The position numbers and the translations under genes were made by a program. A stretch of 64,000 bases of DNA from Ephydatia muelleri (Eukaryota > Porifera > Demospongiae > Spongillida > Spongillidae), in contig JABACO010000001.1 in the NCBI GenBank assembly GCA_013339895.1, forward strand, positions 27,386,015-27,450,014, read 5' to 3'. Every line of letters begins with the position of its first letter. Within the stretch, counting starts at the first letter, position 1. Positions 10,511 to 22,734 of this stretch are shown here, one piece after another. The notes under the pieces were generated by a model. It did no database searches. It was not told the origin of the DNA and worked only from the letters and a program-made list of their open reading frames with translations.

Positions 10511-10599
10511 GAGAGTGGAAGCATGGGGTAAGCCTTTCACGCATGAGATTGGACAGTGCTGCTGTCCAGGAAGGAGCATTCATACAGCATTAATTAGCC

Positions 10600-10792
10600 T
10601 GTACACCATATTCGTCACAAACACACACACAAACACACACACACATACACACACACATGCACACACACACACATATGCACACACAGACTGAGCTTGTACC
10701 ACTTTCAGTGATGTTGGGTTCTGATTTCTCACACTGTTTTCACTAAACATACATGTGCATGAATGTACACACCTGTGCGCACACACATGCAA
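10600..10792. repeat. CA tract plus spacer repeat flanking the DIRS block
   Basis: A (CA)n tract (10618-10685) is followed by a spacer (10684-10790) nearly identical to 5098-5200, in the same orientation. The two copies therefore bracket the whole DIRS block. Confidence 0.75.
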
Positions 10793-10825
10793 GATCAAAG
10801 CTGTCAACTCAGCTGCACGGCTCAA

Positions 10826-10990
10826 CACTCATGTGGTGATCTAGATGGAAGTTGGATGAAGAGGTTGTTCACTACCCTACCTAAGGACATCGGAGAATGG
10901 GTAAAGGAGAGGAAACCCATAACCTACATGTATATGGAGGCAGCGGAGTTGGCTGACAATTATGTCAGTGCTTACAACATATACGCAAGA
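10826..10990 (+). pseudogene. SCAN-like gag fragment of an LTR retroelement
   Basis: The frame encodes LFTTLPKDIGEWVKERKP, then EAAELADNYVSA. The pattern L..LP.D...WV.ERKP....EA.ELAD.Y matches the SCAN-like domain of Ty3/Gypsy gag proteins, a dimerisation module. Two or three extra residues (Tyr-Met repeats at about 10925-10936) sit where the family normally runs straight from P-x-T to EA, which suggests an 'acatgtat' insertion. The reading frame continues to 11128 without further recognisable features. No polymerase or LTR was found nearby, so this is an isolated scrap. Confidence 0.5.
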
Positions 10991-11787
10991 ATGGCATTTG
11001 GCCAAGGACTCACCTCCAGTGTCATAGAACCTAAATACTTCACATTGTGTGCTACAACTGTGGTAGCGATCAATCATGGTCTTGCCCTGATAATATATTA
11101 CTTTATGAAGAGAGCTTCAGTGGCCTGAAGTGGAAAGGAAGGTGGATGTTAATGTTGTAATTTATATTATGTTAGATATGGGATGAACAATGGTCTGTGA
11201 AGAATTTGTGTCACACAACAAACTATTGGATGGCTAAATAGTGGTGCTGGTTAGGTGTGCATGGTGATTGTGTTCTTTATTCACTGGCAAATGTAGTAGC
11301 GATCAAGCCTAAGGCAAAAATGTAGTATTCTTGCAATGGATATACATGTAGCAAACTAAACATGGTTCATGAGTACCATGGATGCATTATATCAATGTAC
11401 AGTACATGTACATGTTAAAACGTTTTATTCAAGACAGTGATCCAGTATGGGTTTCTTTTCCCATAATGCAGCATGTGGCTTTATGAGAACCATTATGCCA
11501 ACTTTCACTTGGGCATCACTTGGTGGCACTCAATCAGCCCACTTAGTATAAGACATATGCAAAGCCAGAACTCTTGCATCAAGGCTAACTGTTCTACTTT
11601 ATTAGTCACACCTACTGTAAAATCACTTCCTCGATAGAGAAGTGTTTTTATTCACTTGTTTTCCTAATCTCTCCAGGTCTGTGAGCAGCATTGATAGCAA
11701 TTGGTTAAGTCTAAAAACATTTTTATACTATTAAAACTTAAACATTTCCTATGCACTGGTACTTTCTTGGTATATTTGAGTACTCAC
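10991..11787. other. Intronic or intergenic DNA
   Basis: AT-rich, no coding signal beyond a short open tail to 11128. If the Ig and FnIII exons belong to one minus-strand gene, this is the first part of the intron between them. Confidence 0.45.
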
Positions 11788-12114
11788 CCTGGATGGTCAG
11801 AATAACTGGTTCACTTGTCAGTGCATTGGAAAAGGTGACATCTGCTGCTCTGCAAACCACTTGTGTGTTGTTATTGATGGTGGAATTAGATGGAACAATG
11901 AGATGAGATGAGACTGTATCTCCAGTGGGTGGGTCAAGGACATATGTTACTCCCATTTGTGCATGTTCTGCGCCATAACCAGTTCCATTTAGTGACCATG
12001 AAACCACTGCTCCAGTTCCAAACCCATTCCCATAGCAGTAGAAAATAGCTGGAGTATCATTCTGAAATACTGTGTTATTCTCTGGTGGCTTGAGGACTAT
12101 AGATTGAGTAGCAC
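11788..12114 (-). CDS. Ig-like domain exon (minus-strand Ig/FnIII gene)
   Basis: A minus-strand exon of 327 nt starts after the acceptor 'aatgtatag' and ends before 'gtgagt', phase 1-1. It encodes an Ig-like domain: IFYCYGNGFG (first Cys), AVVSWSLNG (core Trp), a central loop, and NTQVVCRAADVTFSN (second Cys). It closely parallels the plus-strand exon 42169-42480, with the same phases and conserved blocks such as VSW.LNG and VVCR. By analogy it should follow a signal-peptide exon, which I did not find. An in-frame hydrophobic run precedes the acceptor but lacks an ATG, so it is more likely the pyrimidine tract. The next domain exon is probably 3638-3267, about 8.1 kb downstream on the minus strand. 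Confidence 0.72.
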
Positions 12115-12939
12115 CTATACATTGTACATGGACATGAGATAACGTTAACAGGCATGAAAGCAAGAAAATTAATATGCATCACTTATTTATTGTGAAACAT
12201 CACACAAGCTTGTATGTACATTCTCAATAATGGCAAGGCTGTATTTATATACATGTACGTACTTGCACTTGCCACATTTAGAAGCACCATGATGATAGCC
12301 ATCAGTTTGCAGTGTGTTTGTCTTTTCTTGACATTGCTGAACTGTGATTATTGGTGCAAAAATCACACACTTGGAAATCATGTACACAGTAAAATAATGC
12401 ATGCACTGTACAGTTTGTACTGTATGTTTGTACTGGTCTACCAAAAGACAGGCTTAGTGGAAAGATGTGTTGTTCCAAAGATGAACATTTTAAGTGATCA
12501 AAGTAATAGAGAGGTGCATAATAGTAGTGACTTAACGAAGTTCAAATCATCAATTAGTGGTGCATGCTATGAATAGGATCACAACTTGCAATCGCAAAGC
12601 ATATATAGAACCTAAAGATGAGATAAAACATGAAGCAGCATCATGACTCAGAAGGCTGCAAAGAATACTTTGCTGCCTAGACCCGTGCAACCTGAGATTA
12701 ATAACTAGTACATGTTCAGTACATGGGACGGCATTAATACATGTCGCTACAGCTATTAGTGTTGCTTCCATCTCTCAGTAAACCATAGTGTCATCAATTG
12801 TGCATCCAGCAGCTCCTGAAACTACATACATGTATTCTATCCTCTCAGGTCAAGTTTGTTGTCTGTACCACCTCTAACTGAAGCAACTGACCTCCTGCTG
12901 CTCATGCCATCCTCCATGTACATAACACTCCATCAATCA
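12115..12939. other. No gene recognised
   Basis: AT-rich with several 'gtacatgta'-type palindromes. The signal-peptide exon of the minus-strand Ig gene should lie upstream of 12114 on this side, but I could not identify one. Confidence 0.4.
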
Positions 12940-13331
12940 GGAAATGACCTAATGCCAGACCACAGTCACACAAGCCAGCTGATGTCCTTGTCCAGAACTG
13001 GTCCAGAGGCAGGCCAGGAGTCTTGCATGACCTCACCGCTTAATACACTTACTCTGTCAGAAGCGAGGGTTTGTGCAGGTGCCCCAGCCCAGGTTGGAGA
13101 GGCCAGGAAGCACTCAGCTAATGATGACAAATATGTAGATCTGGGCTGGGTTTGTGTTCCCCTGGCGGCTGAAACATACCCATGGCCTCTTTCTCCCAGC
13201 TGGCGTCGAGGCTTGCCATCGGGCTTCAAAAGCCCAAATCAGATCTCTTGCATCAACTGTATGGTTGCTTAAACATGTGTCTTGTTCAATGTGTTTCTTC
13301 GACCATATTAAGCAGGATCCAGTCCTCGTAA
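12940..13331 (+). pseudogene. Retroelement ORF C-terminal relic, copy 1
   Basis: The frame reads EARVCAGAPAQVGEARKHSA and NDDKYVDLGWVCVPLAAETY. It then shifts to LASRLAIGLQKPKSDLLHQL, YGCLN and ILSRIQSS before TAA at 13329. The order 'E.RKH..ND.KY..LGW.C.PL..E.Y', 'LA.RLA....PKS...LYG.LN' and 'ILSR' matches the C-terminal region of reverse-transcriptase-bearing retroelement ORFs in invertebrates, as I remember them. A second, unshifted copy of the same region is at 37890-38078. The YG.WG motif between the two parts is destroyed at the frameshift near 13180. Confidence 0.55.
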
Positions 13332-13377
13332 ACATTTGGAGTTGTGTCTGTGTGTCCCTTGTGTCATCGTATGTATG

Positions 13378-13580
13378 TTAACTCTTTCAAGGGCAACGGA
13401 GCAATATTGCGCCACAGGTGCTATACTAAAGCCACTCTGTTTATCTAAACCGTAAACACTTTTGTGGTGACAACATATGTCAAAAGTTGTTTCCTGGACA
13501 TATTAGTGTAAGTTGTTTGCAAACTAGGTTTTCCTGCAACGCTAATTTCGCACTACATCAGTAATAATTGGCTTCACCCG
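13378..13580 (+). mobile_element. TTAA-bounded MITE, copy 1 (3' end lost)
   Basis: Begins at TTAA with 'ctctttcaagggc' and follows the same order of blocks as the 52374-52574 copy: 'gcaatattg', 'caggtgctata', 'actaaagcca', 'gtaagttgtttgcaaac', 'tgcaacgc', 'taattggctt'. The right terminal inverted repeat is missing. Confidence 0.6.
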
Positions 13581-14580
13581 CGTCATAGATATGCAGTGTT
13601 GTATATGGGTATGATTATAGACTTCAATAATAATAATACCTGTAATTATATAATTTGTTCAAACCACAGGTTCTAGGTGATTGATTCAGTCATGCTGACC
13701 TCAAAGTATTGCTAGCAGCCAAACTGAGCCATCCAGTCCAAGCTGAATCCAGTGGGTGAGCCTTCAGCATAGCCAACTTCTCAAAGCTGTGGCTAATCTA
13801 GCCTTATCCCCAGGCCAATTATTATTATTAAGTAAGGGGGAAACAAGCAGAGTGGTACACATAGCAACCTTGCACCTATGCTAGTCTGTTACACAAATTC
13901 TGGATTATTTATTATATACCTAACCAAATTTGTTTCGTATACCAACTCACTTAACATTAAATCGACACTCATTGCAAATTGCTTAATTCCAACAAATGTG
14001 TACAAACAGCTAGCTCAAAACAATCAATACGGTAAAATGGGACTTGCAAGGGGGCAACTGAAAAAACCTTGCTAATAAGCATTCTTCACTTTACTTTCAC
14101 CTCCTCTTGCCAAATGCACACGTTTTCCGACTTCCATAATATTTGCCGTCAAGATTATGGGCAAATGTTATACATTACACCATCTTGATCGTATATCTAA
14201 TGAACCAATGGTCAATCATCTCTAAAGTGAATTTTTCAAAAGCCCTCTATTCTAGTGTTACTTTATTCGAGTTCATAATTTTTGATGCCATTGAAAGCGA
14301 GGACGCAATGGAGCGCTGGAGGCTTTATCGCATTTTCACCAAATGGTAGGCATGCAGTCGATTCATCAATCCCAACAGCAGCAGACCTGTTGAAGGGCAT
14401 ACAGCAGAGCTGAGTGAGACCAGAAAGCATAAAATCAATGACCCAATGTGTTTGGAGCTGGGCTGGGTGTATACAGCATACCCAAACTATTTATGTACAT
14501 TTGCAAATGTATATGTACATGTATATACAGAGCACCATACACCATTTAGCCAAACTTGAATCTGAGGCAACGTTTCCATA
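13581..14580. other. No gene recognised
   Basis: AT-rich DNA with ATT/ATA-rich patches near 13625 and 13820. Short open frames lack domain similarity or splice context. Confidence 0.5.
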
Positions 14581-14970
<390 letters not shown>

Positions 14971-15219
14971 CATGGGCATGTTTGTATGTGCAAATTTACT
15001 GGAGGTGAGTGTGTGGCTGGTAACAATGGAAGTGTTCACGTACTATGTGAGCTGCAAACTGTGAGTTATACATGTAGGCAGTCTGCAACTGGTGTAACCG
15101 AGTGGGCGTGGCAGATGAAGTTTAGCAAGCAAATGTGGTTAAGCTTTATAATATGCTACTAAGGAAGGGTAGGACCGAAGGGTGATGCGAGGGAGTAGGG
15201 AAAAAACCCTTATGTCGTG

Positions 15220-15221
15220 AG

Positions 15222-15252
<31 letters not shown>

Positions 15253-15256
15253 AAGG
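15220..15256. repeat. Poly(G) tract
   Basis: About 27 consecutive G residues, near-certain to vary in length between alleles or be misjudged by sequencing. Confidence 0.9.
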
Positions 15257-15619
15257 GGCAAATGCCACCCCACTTTGTTAACTGTCTAAAACTCATACAC
15301 AGCTAAGCTAAGCGTTTGACAATTGTACAACGATAGCCAAATATGTCATTGTGGTGTGTCAATTGTATAAGTCTACCAATGACACATTGTGAATTGTGTG
15401 ATACAAGTAAGTGTTGTGTAGGAAATATGGGTGTTGTCATACCATGGTATATAGGAGAGGAGTGGTTGTTGAGTACAGAAAGGGGGGGGGGGGGCTTTGA
15501 GAGCAAACCATGGTATGGGAGTGGTTGTTTTGGAGTGCCAGGTACTGTAGACCTCCAGATTACATGTACATCAAGACATCAAGGGTCAGATTTGTTTGTA
15601 CTACATAAACTTTACCACA

Positions 15620-16715
15620 GACCTTACGATTTCTTTTAGATAAGGATATAACTCTGGCAGATATCCCATACATGTATTCCAAACGCAAGGAAGCTCTCAA
15701 CATTAGTATTATAATAAAATTAATATAATTTTATTTTAAAAACATATCGCTTGAGAGCCTGAAAAAATGCTGAAAAACAGTTGAGTTGCTTCTGGTTATT
15801 AATTTGCATGTTGAGATACTAATCCAGCCGGGGTGCTGTCAATTGAGCACTCCATTATGTACAAATCCAAAACTGGTGTTCAAAACATGTACATGTATAT
15901 GAAGTACATGTACATCGCCAGAATTTCTGTCACGAAGGAGCGACTGTCTCACCTTTTTATTTGCTGTTGTGTTCAGGTGGAGTTCTTATCTAGCCACAAC
16001 TACCCATGGTAAGTTTACGCAATGCTACATTTGCCAATGCAATTCTTGTAGGTTGCCTCAGAAGACGAAGTGGATCATTTTTCTAAGCAACTATTGAATA
16101 CTGACGAGACTGGCCCGAGAAGCACACGAGGGAAGGGGATCATCGTACGAAGGTCTGATGGTGAGTGCTGTCTGAGGCTTTATAGTTTTAAGAGTGTGCT
16201 GTGGGTGTTCACAAGTGATGTGCATTTGTGTTTGTCTGTTGGAGGTACTGTGGTTAGGAGAGGAGAGAGGCCATTGAGAAGACACCTTGGAGAAATATAA
16301 CTAAGCCTAGTAGGGTGAGAGGACCGAAGTTTGAGAACCGACCTTGAGGCTGTTGGTAGAACTCCAGATTACATCAGCAGTGGTCAAGGTGGTTTTAGTG
16401 TTACCTAACTTTACCACGGGTGCAGATCTTAAATTTTTCTGTTAGATAACTCCTATTCTGTACAAGCTAAACGTTTCGCTTGAGAGCCTGAAAACTATAA
16501 AACGGTTGGTTGTGGATAATTTGTGCAAATCCAGCCAGGAGCACTGTGCTGTTAATTCTGCCAGTTGAACGCTCCAGTCAAACTGATTTTCTAATACATG
16601 TATGTATAAATATCCAAGAATGATGAAAATTGCGCCATTTCTGCCATGAAGGAGCAACAGTCTCCTTTGTACATGAATTTACTGTATACTGAGATAGCGT
16701 GGTAAGTTTACAAAC
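15620..16715. repeat. Diverged tandem duplication
   Basis: Bases about 15620-16020 and 16420-16715 share an ordered set of blocks: 'cgcttgagagcctgaaaa', 'aatccagccng', 'gctgtnaatt', 'aggagcnactgtctc' and a 'ggtaagttta' end. The copies are well diverged and noncoding. Confidence 0.55.
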
Positions 16716-16912
16716 GCAACCTGAGCCCATATCACGACAATTCAACCTTTCTTTGAACTGTCGCTGAAAGAGTAAAAAATCTACCGAGCAATCATAGATA
16801 GTATATGGGCCTATAGTACATGGTATCGGAGTGGTGCAAGCAGGAATGAGTCTACATGTATATCTAAAGATCGATCACTTGCAAATTGTGTAAGGTCCTC
16901 CGTGCACTCTGG

Positions 16913-17050
16913 CCATGGCAAGTACAGTGGAAGCTCAAACTGCTGAGGAAGCCAAACGTTTGTCCAAGACTGAGTCCGTGTGACCGGAAGCCCGTAATAG
17001 ATCTGCAGATGCCTGCAGCCAGCCGGAATCTTGCAGTTAACAGAAATATC
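16913..17050 (+). repeat. Coding-derived repeat shared with 46990-47108
   Basis: The plus strand matches the minus strand of 47108-46990: 'gtggaagctcaaactgctga', 'gactgagtc', 'taatagatctgca', 'agccagccggaat' and 'ttgcagtta'. One frame reads STVEAQTAEEAKRLSKTES before a stop, and the other copy has a similar peptide. It is probably a scrap of the transposon gene whose hAT-like part lies beside the second copy. Confidence 0.5.
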
Positions 17051-19512
17051 ACTGAACCAGTTTCAACGCTTGATGTGTGGCCAGGTGCAGCAAAAATGCG
17101 ACACACTTACATGCTAGTCTGGCGTAGCACAGACACATTTATTTGTGGAGGGCATGCTATGCCAGATTGCTTACAAGTACACATATGTATACGAGTAGTT
17201 CAGTGTAGGGTACCGGTACTAGTAGAAGCGGGCCAGGATTGAACATGTGTTGGCTGATCAAAGACAGGCTGAGGCGCAGCTATAAAGCTCAGTTGCTATC
17301 TCCGACTTAGAAGTATTTCTACAAATGATTGAGGACCAATCTGAGATCTCGTGCACAAGCGTAGTTAACTAGTTCATGATGTAAAGCACAACTTACTGCA
17401 TTACGTAATGACCGCAACCGCAAGTACATGTACCAATAACTTTTCCTTTGACCATTATTAGCATTTTACTTTCAGTGCAAATGCCATAAAATAGATATCA
17501 TTATGATTTTCCGATTTTTCTCAATATAATATGCAATCTGAAAATATTGTTGACTTAAAATGCATAGATGTCCTCTCGATGTATTGGAATTTCTGGATAT
17601 GAGACATGACATTTTTTGACTGGTCATAGTGTGATGTGGAAGTTATACTCATGTACTGTACATCATATAGCAACTAACCTTTTCACACTTCTTCCTTGCT
17701 GCTTTGCTGTCCTTCCCAGATCTAACTCGTGGAACTCCTCTCATTATTCTGTCTGTGGTATTATTCTTACAATCTCTGTTCTTGAGGTTTGTTTTTCTAT
17801 CCCATATCAAATTTTCATATTTGACTGTTGTATTACTTTTAGCTTCTTCAATAACTCTTTCAGTGCTCATATCTGCATGGTAAAATTGCGTATTGTTTCC
17901 TTGTAATGCTGGCATTGGCATTGGATTAAATGCAAGTACATCATTATGCAAAAAAAAAAACATGTACACTGCACATGTTTGTACCCTGCAAAGCATAAGT
18001 TTAGCTAACCATCCATTAAACAACAAATTACATCATACAATTTTATTTGATGGTTTTGAAGGTGGTACACAAATGATATTCTTACACGTACTTCAACAAA
18101 ATCTCTACCGCAGCTATATTATATGTACAAGTATGCTAAATAAAATAGCTTGTACATTTGCATCTAATTACTAATTTAAGTTGTCAACTACCTAATCCCT
18201 GGGCTAATCCCTGAATTTAAAAAATATTATTAGTAGCCAAACTATAAATAATGAAATGTAGTCTCTGACTGTGTTAGGGTTTGTACACGTTTGAATAATG
18301 AATTTCTAAAATCGTATTGAATATTGACCATGATTACAACAGAATTGATACAGACGAAAGTTGGAAGTGTCTGAAAAAAGAATTGAGAACTCAACTATCT
18401 GTGGGCGTTTGATTCCAATAGCTAGATGTCAAATACAAGTACATGTATGCCATCAAACACCAATCCTTCTACAGGTTGATCTTTTACATATCTTTATGAA
18501 CCGTGTACACATATGTTAATGTGCATGCAATTAAATGCAACATGCATCATGCATCATCATGATACTCACCTGAAGTGGAGTAAGTATGGCACTCACTTGC
18601 CAGACAAAGGCTTTGTGTACCTAATTTGGTGTAGAGGGGTAATCGTTGGTGGGTCATCAACAACTTAATTATTAAATCTAATTGTTGTATATTTCAAGTC
18701 GAGAGTGGGTGAAGGAGAGGGATAGAACTCTTGCCCACGACAGCTAAGGGGTATCATTGAAAGCATTTGAAGTGTGGGGTGCCCGGCCACTTTAGTTTTG
18801 CCATTATGTCCATGTTGCTCAGGAGCCCATATTGATATTGATAATTAATGATTTCTTTTGACTGCACATTGGACATGTGCCAGGTGTTGTTGTCTTTAAG
18901 ATGTTGGAAAGTCTTATTGATGGGTTGAGGGAATTGAGTAGAGCAATTAGATGTTTACCCCAAGTTGTTTGGCATACATACATAGTGTATGAGTGGGTGG
19001 AGCAACAGCCACAACTGTATCTAATATGTATCTAGGAAGGCGGGAAGACTAGTCAGTACACTAACATATACACGTTTGCTTTGCCATATACTGTAGTACA
19101 CAGCCAAATTGCTAACAGCTATATGTCATGACATACAAGATGCTCTGGTACCTACCCTGTAGATAACTTCGATCCCACGGAAGAGCGTATAATTAAATGA
19201 TACCATGATACCGTAATTCACTCTGGCTGCAATTCATTATATAATACTTTTCTAACGACATTCGGAGGAAACAAACAGTCCATAACAACACACTACCACA
19301 GCTACAAATAAGATCATAAATACACAAGGACTGAGTAATTGTACGTGCTTAATTTTGGCGGGAAGAGACGAGGGGGCGGTCTCTGCGAAGAACCAACCCT
19401 AAGAAGCCGGTAAGAAGGTAATATAATGATAAGCACACATATGAGAGCACGTATATAACACACTGAAGTAGCCAACCTTTTTTTTCACCACTGATCAGAG
19501 CAGGAATAATTT
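17051..19512. other. No gene recognised
   Basis: AT-rich DNA with scattered 'acatgtac' palindromes and one A10 run near 17950. Nothing coding with splice support. Confidence 0.5.
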
Positions 19513-19863
19513 GTGTCGTTTACATGTAGCCACACGCAAAAATCTAACGAGAGGTGCAGAGTCTGGGGTCGCTCCTTAGTAGCATCTAGAAAAGGAATAC
19601 ATATAACTGCGGAGGCTCTTTTCGAAGTTAACAGGTCCCAAGACATAAGACACCATCAAGATGGTTCCACATTTTCTGCAGGATCCCTATTGTTTGGAAG
19701 CCTCACACACCAGTTGACCATGATAATAGAGAATTATATTCAGGCAGGGATCAGTCATGGAGCCAAAGCTCTACAAGCTACTCTTTTAGTCACATGGTTG
19801 TATTGTATAAGGCTTATAGCCATTACACAAGTTAGTGAATGTACATTGATGAGTGAGCCATAG
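19513..19863 (+). other. Unassigned open frame of 116 codons
   Basis: An uninterrupted frame with a balanced amino-acid composition and a hydrophobic segment near its end (LQATLLVTWLYCIRL). No family is recognised. Its last bases, 'acattgatgagtgagcca', belong to a repeat also seen at 38190-38290, which argues against a host gene ending here. Confidence 0.15.
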
Positions 19864-20089
19864 GGTATTAAATATGAATGGCTTAACGAATCCCCCGCTG
19901 TCTCAAGATAAAAACCAATGAATTTGAATACAATAGTAAGATCAACGTCTGCTATGTAAACAAAAACAATATTAGGTGTTGTTTTACATTTTCCTGATAA
20001 ACACTGGACATTGAAAATACAAAAGTGAAACCAACAAATGAAAGTGTTTGTGTTGACTTATGATGACTAGGCATTAGTCCACATCAACA

Positions 20090-21110
20090 AAGGCACACCT
20101 AACAACACTGTTCTAAAAAAACTAAGTTTTCCACTGTTGAGGTCAGCAATAATGGCTTTCTGGTTCAAGGTCTTCATATCATCATCCATCCACTTGTCTC
20201 TGCCAGTGACTTTGTCTGCTCTGCCAGTAATAAAGGGAAAATTGTGCTCAAGTCCTCTGAACACCACACGTTAATACAATGGCCCATTTATTCAAATTGA
20301 AATAACTAAAATACAGCTAACTTAAAAGGTCATGGGATTTTGAAAATGACCTATGAAGCATGGATGGAAGCCACAATATAAATACAGAGACGCACACACA
20401 CACAGGCACATCACACACACACAGACACATCACACACACACAAACGCACACAACACTTATAGACTGTCACTGTATTTTGTAAATTCATAGGAAATTGAAA
20501 ATTTCACCCAGTGTTATAATTTTGCAGGTAGGTGAATTATTGGTACATATAGTTGAATTAAATAAATGGTACAGTCATTCAAGACCCCCTAAAAACAAGT
20601 AATGCATTTATTCAAACTGAAATTTTAAACAGACACAACTTCAGCTACATGTATGTTCATGTTGCAGTGCATGGGTAAACATATAGATCATGTAGATGGA
20701 TAAGGATGGAGGTGTGGGAACTTGGGGTGTATGTGAAGGGTGGAGCTGCGGTTTTCCATGAGAAAGTGTGGGCCCCTTTCCTCTAAATAGTTGGCCCCTG
20801 CCCATGTGTTGGCAGTCTTGTGTCTGTACATTGTGTACTGAATGTATGGAGGAGTACGATGTAGTGCAGGTGGTGTGCACAATGGACGCTGCACCAATAT
20901 TTAATGATGTAATCAGTGAGTACATATGGTGTTGGGAGACAATGTATCCTCGAGGTTGAACACAACTGCTCATATGAAACATAAGTAGCAAACAGAGCTC
21001 AACACCTTTCGAATCATTGCTAAGTTTCTGGGCATCACAATAACAGATGAGACCAAATAACCATGCATGTGTGTATGTGTATGTACTCCAGTGGGATTGT
21101 GTGAACTTAT
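20090..21110. repeat. Left arm of a 1-kb inverted duplication
   Basis: Reverse-complement matches to 22735-23690 run through the arm. Examples are 'gacaagtggatggatg', 'gggccattgta', 'catccatgcttcat', 'aactatttagaggaaag', 'ggtgcagcgtccattgtg', 'cctcgaggatacattgtctc' and 'atctgttattg'. A short minus-strand frame, KVTGRDKWMDDDM, is conserved in both arms and may be a former coding piece; its function is unknown. Confidence 0.8.
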
Positions 21111-21904
21111 ATACACAGCTGCTTGATCATTGTGTTCTTCAACACAGGCTACATGCAACAACCAAAAGAGAGAAAAGCGCATTTAAAAAGACACAAATGG
21201 GATTTAAAATAGACACACTTGCTTCATTGTGCTGGATTGTACATGGTACATACATGTATCTAGTGTGGTGGTGGTAAAAAGTAATTCACCTGGAGAACAA
21301 AGATGCTCTCTGCTTTTCCAAGATGGTTGCTCAGTGCAAACCTTTCTTTCTGTTGCTTGTAGGTTTCAATGAGCATCAAACTATCATACTTGTACATGTG
21401 CTACAGAAAAAGAAAGTTGCTTAGTAAATTTGTTACAATGTACTTTCATGACTTATAATCTTGCAGAGCAATTCTTTCATCCAACTCTGAGCAGTGTGGA
21501 CTATTGCATTAGAGGCATGGGCCATGTAATTTGTGACAACGCATGAATACTACTTAATACAGACTGAAGTAGAATCACAGCAACCCATTCTGTACACTCC
21601 AAGATGATAGTAGGTAAGTACCTCTTGAGTTACGTGGTGCATTATTTCAAACATGACAATGTGTGGAGTTAATATACACTGTGTATGTATTGCAACAAAT
21701 ACTAATAACATAACAGATATGGAATCACAATTGGAATGTGTTTGGATGTGTATGAGTTGTGTGCCTGTTCCATAATTTGCACAGTGTGTACATGTGCTCT
21801 TGATGGCTCTCTATGACACTTCCACTACAGTATATGCGAGCTTCATACTTACCATTGTGCCAATGTGACTTATATAGCGCATGAACCTGGTTTGTGTTCC
21901 ACTG

Positions 21905-22425
21905 TGATTAGTTCAAGGTCTAAAGGCAAGGATTGTTCTGTTATAAGGATAAATTGTATTTTATTTACATGTGTGTATACTCTTAAAGAACAGACATGTT
22001 TCCATGGAGACATGCTTGTGGCTGATGTGGGAGGGTCACAGAAAGGATGCAAGAGTGTTGAAATATTTTTAATGAACCCATCTGTGCAGTTGAGTAACAA
22101 TACATTGAGAGAGAAGGGAGAGAGATTAGCAGTATGATATTTGTTTCCCCTTTTTTTAATGACTCATTGCAGCTGGGCCAGGAGCGGTAGCTAGAAGGTC
22201 ATGATAATTCAAGAATGTACACACATGTGTTAATAATAACTTGTGTAGGTGTGAGTTTCATTACACACTGTCATTATTAGTGCCATGATGGACTGGCTCA
22301 AATGAGCAAAGAGGGACACAGTTGGGGATGGGTCACTGGTGAAACTAAGAGGAATTTAAGTATATATTGAAATATGTGGTGTGTTTTTCAAACATATGAT
22401 CATGTATGGAGTTACATGGCATTGT
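21905..22425. repeat. Direct duplication, copy 1
   Basis: Same order as 24490-25000: 'gttcaaggtct', 'aggcaaggatt', 'catgtttccatggagacatg', 'ggctgatgtgggagggtcac', 'tttgtttcccc', 'gaccaggagng' and a 'ttcaaacat...atggagtta' end. Noncoding. Confidence 0.8.
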
Positions 22426-22734
22426 ATGTATGTTGTCAATGTAACATATGTGATCAAAATTATGGAATGTATATGTGAGTATTACACCAGCTCTATTGAA
22501 GAGTGTATGCGTGTTGTCAATGGATGGAAGTTTAGATCATTTCTATTTCTCCATTTCTAGGTATTACTGTATACACTGATTGATATGTGTTTGGTATTGG
22601 AATTGGTTGTGTTTTGTGTCATAATACATACAAAGGCAAATATATTTACACATGTCAAAGTATACATTAGCACAAACTCCCTCCCACCTCATGACCTCAT
22701 CAAATACATAATGTCTTTAAAAAAGCAGAAACTT

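Noticed and set aside
12115..12163. Signal peptide joined directly to the minus-strand Ig domain
   Set aside because: The hydrophobic in-frame run has no ATG before an upstream stop, and the paralogous gene has an acceptor at the equivalent point, so it is more likely the intron's pyrimidine tract.
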